In this document: in pieces, positions 7,382 to 10,278 of the stretch
How the letters are laid out: each line of letters begins with the position of its first letter
Position numbering within the stretch: the stretch's first letter is position 1
NCBI GenBank assembly: GCA_937998635.1
Contig: CALLDA010000046.1
Coordinates: 1-10,278 of the forward strand
Length of the DNA: 10,278 bases
Source: an uncultured Pseudomonadales bacterium
GTDB taxonomy: Bacteria; Pseudomonadota; Gammaproteobacteria; Pseudomonadales; Porticoccaceae
Direction: 5' to 3'
Translations under genes and position numbers: made by a program
The notes under the pieces: model-generated
The model's database searches: none
Seen by the model: only the letters and a program-made list of their open reading frames with translations
What the model was told of the DNA's origin: nothing

Positions 7382-8041
7382 ATGCGAATTATCTTACTCG
7401 GCCCACCCGGTGCAGGTAAGGGCACCCAGGCTCAGTTCATTACAGAACAATATGGCATCCCACAAATCTCGACCGGTGATATGCTTCGTGCTGCGGTAAA
7501 AGCCGGCACTGAACTGGGTTTGAAAGCCAAAGATATTATGGAGTCTGGGGGTCTGGTTTCTGACGAGTTAATTATCGCGCTGGTTAAAGAGCGCATAGAA
7601 GAACCAGATTGCGTGAATGGTTTTTTGTTTGATGGTTTTCCACGGACTATTCCACAGGCAAAAGCGTTAATTGATGCCGGTGTAGATATAGATTACGTGA
7701 TAGAGGTCTTTGTTGAAGACGAAGAAATTATCGCAAGACTTAGCGGTCGTCGGGTCCATGAAGCTTCCGGGCGGATATATCATATTGCACACAACCCACC
7801 CTTAAAAAAAGGTCTGGACGACACAACAGGGGAGCCCCTGATTCAGCGCGCTGATGACAGTGCTGAAACTGTGCGTAAGCGTCTTGATGTATATCATGAG
7901 CAAACTGAACCGCTGGTCAGTTTCTATACTGAATTAGCTGCCGATAATCCGGAAGGTGCGGCTGGCTATGTGCGTATAGATGGTGTTGGTGACCTCGATA
8001 CGGTTCAGCAGCGTTTAGTTAGCGCACTAAAAGACGACTAA
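7382..8041 (+). CDS. adk: Adenylate kinase
   Basis: Cytoplasmic enzyme catalysing ATP + AMP = 2 ADP, setting adenylate balance. The 219-residue protein is the long (LID-containing) bacterial type, near E. coli's 214. The P-loop is GPPGAGKGT at 7-15. The NMP-binding region has QISTGDMLRAAV. DGFPRT is at 84-89, the same numbering as in E. coli. The LID runs from GRRVHEASGRIYH to about residue 160 and has no zinc-binding cysteines. ETVRKRLDVYHEQTEPL is the conserved segment after it. The ATG start is well supported by GGAGGA. hemH follows after 86 bases without an obvious terminator, so the two are probably cotranscribed. A seven-A run (LKK codons) is in frame and does not break the gene. Confidence 0.98.
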   Translation: MRIILLGPPGAGKGTQAQFITEQYGIPQISTGDMLRAAVKAGTELGLKAKDIMESGGLVSDELIIALVKERIEEPDCVNGFLFDGFPRTIPQAKALIDAGVDIDYVIEVFVEDEEIIARLSGRRVHEASGRIYHIAHNPPLKKGLDDTTGEPLIQRADDSAETVRKRLDVYHEQTEPLVSFYTELAADNPEGAAGYVRIDGVGDLDTVQQRLVSALKDD

Positions 8042-8113
8042 TCACAGTTTAAGCAACTATTAGTAAGTGGTTACAGCAGCGAGGCGAATTTAGCCATTTA
8101 TCGCAACGATACC

Positions 8114-8118
8114 TGGAG
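8114..8118 (+). promoter_or_regulatory. Ribosome binding site deciding the hemH GTG start
   Basis: TGGAG lies nine bases before GTG 8128. No ATG in frame precedes the conserved GVILVNLGTP segment, so the GTG is the best start. Confidence 0.55.
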
Positions 8119-8127
8119 CAAAGCTCT

Positions 8128-9141
8128 GTGCCTGATTCAAAAAGCGGTGTTATTTTAGTCAATCTGGGCACTCCAGAGTCGCCGACAGCTGTTTCTGTGC
8201 GACGATTTTTACGGGAGTTTTTATCTGACCCCAGAGTGATTGATGCCCCGCGATTACCCTGGAAAATATTACTCAACACCATCATTCTGCCTTTGCGGTC
8301 GCGAAAGGTAGCTCGATCCTATGCAAGTATCTGGACCGAGCAGGGCTCACCACTACGTAAATATAGTCAGGACTTAGCCGAGGGTTTATGTCGGTCCCCT
8401 AAACTGGGAGAGCAAGGTAGTGTTCAAGACACCGTGGAGAGCAGCGGCCCCGTTATTGAAATCACCTGGGCTATGACTTACGGCGAGCCGAGCATAGCAA
8501 GAAAAATAGAGGAAATGCTTAGCAAGGGTATTGATAAAATACTGGTGCTGCCTCTATACCCCCAGTTTTCTTCGACCACAACGGGTGCTGTGTATGATCG
8601 TTTGCAGAACATTAACAAGACCCGTCGGAATATTCCAGATATCCGATGTGTACACGATTATCACGATCAGCCTTTCTATATTGAGGCCTTAGCAAGCTCA
8701 GTGACAGAGCACTGGCATACTACCGGCAAGAAACAGAAATTATTAATGTCGTTCCATGGTTTGCCAGAAAGTTATGTCCACAAGGGTGATCCCTATATTG
8801 ATCAATGTAAAACAACCGCACGTCTTCTTGCTGAGCAACTAGAGCTGGATGTCGATGAATGGGCCTATAGTTTTCAGTCACGTTTTGGCCCTGCAAACTG
8901 GGTAAAACCTTATACAGACGAAACCCTGGTTAGTTGGGCGCGGGACGGCGTGCAAAATGTAGATGTTATTTGTCCTTCCTTTGCAACGGATTGCCTGGAA
9001 ACAGAGGAAGAAGTTGGTCAGCAATATCGTTATCTTTTCCGACAGTCTGGGGGTGCCGAATTACTATTGATACCCTGCTTAAATAGCTCTTCAGGGCATA
9101 TAAAATTGCTTGAAGAATTAATAATTAAAAACACATGGTGA
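8128..9141 (+). CDS. hemH: Ferrochelatase
   Basis: Last step of protoheme synthesis: inserts Fe2+ into protoporphyrin IX at the cytoplasmic membrane face. The 337-residue protein (E. coli 320) starts at GTG with GVILVNLGTPESPT. Conserved segments are FLSDPRVID, ILPLRSRKVARSYASIW, VLPLYPQFSSTTTGAV, SFHGLPESYVHKGDPY with the metal/proton-handling H210, FQSRFG, WVKPYTDETL and DCLETEEEVG with the acidic E291. Against my memory of E. coli HemH there are about 16 extra residues near 89-107, between KYSQDL and AMTYGEPS. They are hydrophilic and probably a surface loop. The gene sits after adk as in E. coli. No clear terminator follows; the next gene has its own likely promoter. Confidence 0.96.
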   Translation: MPDSKSGVILVNLGTPESPTAVSVRRFLREFLSDPRVIDAPRLPWKILLNTIILPLRSRKVARSYASIWTEQGSPLRKYSQDLAEGLCRSPKLGEQGSVQDTVESSGPVIEITWAMTYGEPSIARKIEEMLSKGIDKILVLPLYPQFSSTTTGAVYDRLQNINKTRRNIPDIRCVHDYHDQPFYIEALASSVTEHWHTTGKKQKLLMSFHGLPESYVHKGDPYIDQCKTTARLLAEQLELDVDEWAYSFQSRFGPANWVKPYTDETLVSWARDGVQNVDVICPSFATDCLETEEEVGQQYRYLFRQSGGAELLLIPCLNSSSGHIKLLEELIIKNTW

Positions 9142-9226
9142 AATACTGCTTCGCCCATCTTCTTAATTAAAACAGTATCACTTTGATAATACATAAGAAT
9201 AATAAATAACTAGCTATAGATATTTC

Positions 9227-9255
9227 TTGGTTATTTAATGCGCTTGTATTAAAAT
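9227..9255 (+). promoter_or_regulatory. Likely promoter of the AT-hook gene
   Basis: TTGGTT (9227-9232) and TAAAAT (9250-9255, five of six to the -10 consensus) are 17 bases apart. AT-rich DNA upstream could act as an UP element. The short inverted arms TGCGC (9239-9243) and GCGCA (9257-9261) flank the -10 box and could form an operator. The placement also argues against a TTG start at 9255. Confidence 0.45.
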
Positions 9256-9305
9256 TGCGCACGCTACCAACCTGTAAAAATCATACGCTAACGTTTTCGG
9301 CATTT

Positions 9306-9310
9306 AGGAG
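9306..9310 (+). promoter_or_regulatory. Ribosome binding site deciding the start of the AT-hook gene
   Basis: AGGAG with a seven-base spacer selects ATG 9318 over the in-frame TTG at 9255, which overlaps the predicted -10 box. Confidence 0.75.
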
Positions 9311-9317
9311 CAGATTT

Positions 9318-10148
9318 ATGGCGCGTTCAGCCACAAAAAAAGTTGCAAATAAAACCCCTCAAAAGAATAAGCGCTTATCGACAAAAGCGTTATCAGCAAT
9401 TGATAAAGTAGAGCAGGGCTTTAAGTCGGCTCAGGCAGAAGTCGAACGTCGCCAGGATAAGCTTCGCGCTGCACGAAGCACCCTCAAGGCCAGACGTGCA
9501 GAAGCAGCTAAGAAGGGGACTCGCGCATCTCAGGCCCTGGTGGATAGAGCCTATGCAGCAGTTGCTAAAGCTGTGGTGTCCGTAGATGAAGCACACAGAA
9601 AGGCCAGTGTTGCTAAAGCGAAAGTAAAAGTTGCTAAAATTTTACAAAAGGTTGAGAGCGCTGAGGTGAATGCCGAAGAAAGGATTCTCGCTCTTGAAGC
9701 CAGACTTGCAGGGCAAGCGGAAGAGCATCTCAAATCTACTCTGGAAAAATTTGAAGCCCGCTGGCGAAAAAGACGTGCGCTAATGGATGCCCGAAAATTG
9801 AAGCTCGCCAAAAGGAGCGCTAGCGCAAAAGTCAAAAATGCCGCTAAAAAAGCTCAGACGGAAATTAAAGCTGTCGAAAAGAAAGCAGCCAAATCTTTAG
9901 CGAAACCGCTTAAAGCGCCAGGGCGTCCAGGGCGACCTAAAAAGGAAGCTGCGGTGCGGGCTAGTGTGACTAAGGCGGCACCAAAAAAACGTGGCCGCCC
10001 AGCAAAGCCAAAATCAGCTAGCACGGCAAGCACTACGCCGAAAAAACGTGGCCGACCCTCGAAGGCAAAATCAGCAGCAGTTAGGGCACCGGCGTCTGGT
10101 GCTACACAATCACCCAGGAGACGTGGTCGTCCACCAAAAGCAAAATAG
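9318..10148 (+). CDS. Lysine-rich histone H1-like (AlgP-like) protein with AT-hooks
   Basis: Probable DNA-binding nucleoid or regulatory protein; exact role unknown. The 276-residue product starts at ATG 9318, which has a good ribosome binding site. Residues 1-20 are basic. Residues about 22-195 are rich in Lys, Ala, Glu and Arg with few helix breakers, suggesting long helices or a coiled coil (KVEQGFKSAQAEVERRQDKL and similar). A Lys/Ala/Pro tail follows with four AT-hook-like cores: GRPGRPKK (202-209), KKRGRPAKPK (223-232), KKRGRPSKAK (242-251) and RRRGRPPKAK (267-276, the very C-terminus). No signal peptide, membrane segment or enzyme motif is seen. The layout resembles Pseudomonas AlgP (AlgR3), which has a helical head and a repetitive Lys/Pro/Ala tail, but here the tail carries RGRP hooks rather than KPAA repeats. 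Homology to AlgP is inferred from architecture only. The gene has its own likely promoter and a strong terminator, so it is probably monocistronic. Confidence 0.85.
   Translation: MARSATKKVANKTPQKNKRLSTKALSAIDKVEQGFKSAQAEVERRQDKLRAARSTLKARRAEAAKKGTRASQALVDRAYAAVAKAVVSVDEAHRKASVAKAKVKVAKILQKVESAEVNAEERILALEARLAGQAEEHLKSTLEKFEARWRKRRALMDARKLKLAKRSASAKVKNAAKKAQTEIKAVEKKAAKSLAKPLKAPGRPGRPKKEAAVRASVTKAAPKKRGRPAKPKSASTASTTPKKRGRPSKAKSAAVRAPASGATQSPRRRGRPPKAK
9981..10076 (+). repeat. Duplicated AT-hook coding unit
   Basis: Bases 9981-10019 and 10038-10076 match at about 32 of 39 positions, with a 57-base (19-codon) period. Each encodes P-KKRGRP-x-K-x-K-S-A. Most differences fall at third codon positions or in the variable residues, which suggests an old in-frame duplication kept by selection on the hook. 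A shorter related unit ends the gene (10116-10145). Confidence 0.6.
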
Positions 10149-10222
10149 CTTTAGATGGATAGCCGGATAAAACCAGCTAGACTGGAAATAGGCCGGGAGA
10201 AACAGCTCGATAAATTAGCAAT

Positions 10223-10251
10223 AAAATCCCCCCACCTTTGGGGGGATTTTT
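10223..10251 (+). terminator. Strong bidirectional intrinsic terminator
   Basis: A 12-bp perfect stem (10223-10234 with 10239-10250) contains six C-G pairs around a CCTT loop. It runs into a T5 tract on the + strand (10247-10251) and, because the left arm begins AAAAT, a matching T-run on the - strand. It lies 75 bases after the AT-hook gene stop. The two-way form suggests a convergent gene may lie beyond the window, but the last 27 bases show none. Confidence 0.93.
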
Positions 10252-10278
10252 AGTTGGCGATAGCAGAATTGTGGCAAA

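Larger units (their letters stand above)
9142..9317. other. AT-rich intergenic region before the AT-hook gene
   Basis: 176 bases, strikingly AT-rich between about 9165 and 9256, with many short A/T runs. ATACTG and CAGTAT near its left end form only a six-base inverted repeat with a long loop, not a clear hemH terminator. It contains a likely promoter (9227-9255) and the ribosome binding site (9306-9310) for the next gene. Confidence 0.6.

Noticed and set aside
9255..9317. Longer AT-hook protein starting at TTG 9255
   Set aside because: The TTG overlaps the predicted -10 box, has no ribosome binding site, and the added 21 residues differ in composition from the rest; ATG 9318 has AGGAG at proper spacing.
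1..10278. Mobile element, CRISPR array, toxin-antitoxin or defence system
   Set aside because: No transposase, integrase, spaced repeat array, mazEF-like pair or tRNA/att site was seen; all but the last gene are recognised housekeeping genes in near-conserved order.

Overview
The window is one co-directional (+ strand) stretch of chromosomal housekeeping genes from a gammaproteobacterium. The core order rnc-era-recO-acpS, then cysM-relA-mazG, then adk-hemH, is typical of that class. RelA and MazG read closest, by memory, to Pseudomonas-type proteins, and the moderate GC with an AlgP-like lysine-rich last gene suggests a Pseudomonadales/Cellvibrionales-type, perhaps marine, bacterium. The genus cannot be fixed from the sequence alone.

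Layout: positions 1-2832 hold the end of RNase III (rnc, cut by the window edge), the ribosome-assembly GTPase Era, the recombination mediator RecO and the holo-ACP synthase AcpS. The pdxJ gene usual between recO and acpS is absent. A 178-base gap with a plausible promoter leads to cysM (cysteine synthase B). This is followed by relA ((p)ppGpp synthetase) and mazG (NTP pyrophosphohydrolase), without the 23S rRNA methyltransferase gene rlmD that often sits between cysM and relA. A 187-base gap leads to adk (adenylate kinase) and hemH (ferrochelatase), a pair also adjacent in E. coli. An AT-rich gap of 176 bases with its own likely promoter precedes a 276-residue, lysine/alanine-rich, probably coiled-coil protein that ends in four AT-hook-like motifs. 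A strong bidirectional intrinsic terminator closes the unit.

Functionally, rnc-era-recO-acpS link RNA processing, ribosome maturation, repair and lipid carrier activation. relA, mazG and adk all act on nucleotide pools and the starvation response. The last gene looks like a nucleoid or regulatory protein of the histone H1/AlgP type.

No mobile element, CRISPR array, defence island, tRNA or rRNA was seen, and I find no convincing new multi-gene system. The two most interesting points are a near-perfect 19-bp tandem duplication that creates the present rnc stop codon and apparently uncouples rnc from era, and the AT-hook protein with its AT-rich promoter. Four of the nine complete genes appear to use non-ATG starts (recO TTG, acpS GTG, mazG TTG, hemH GTG).
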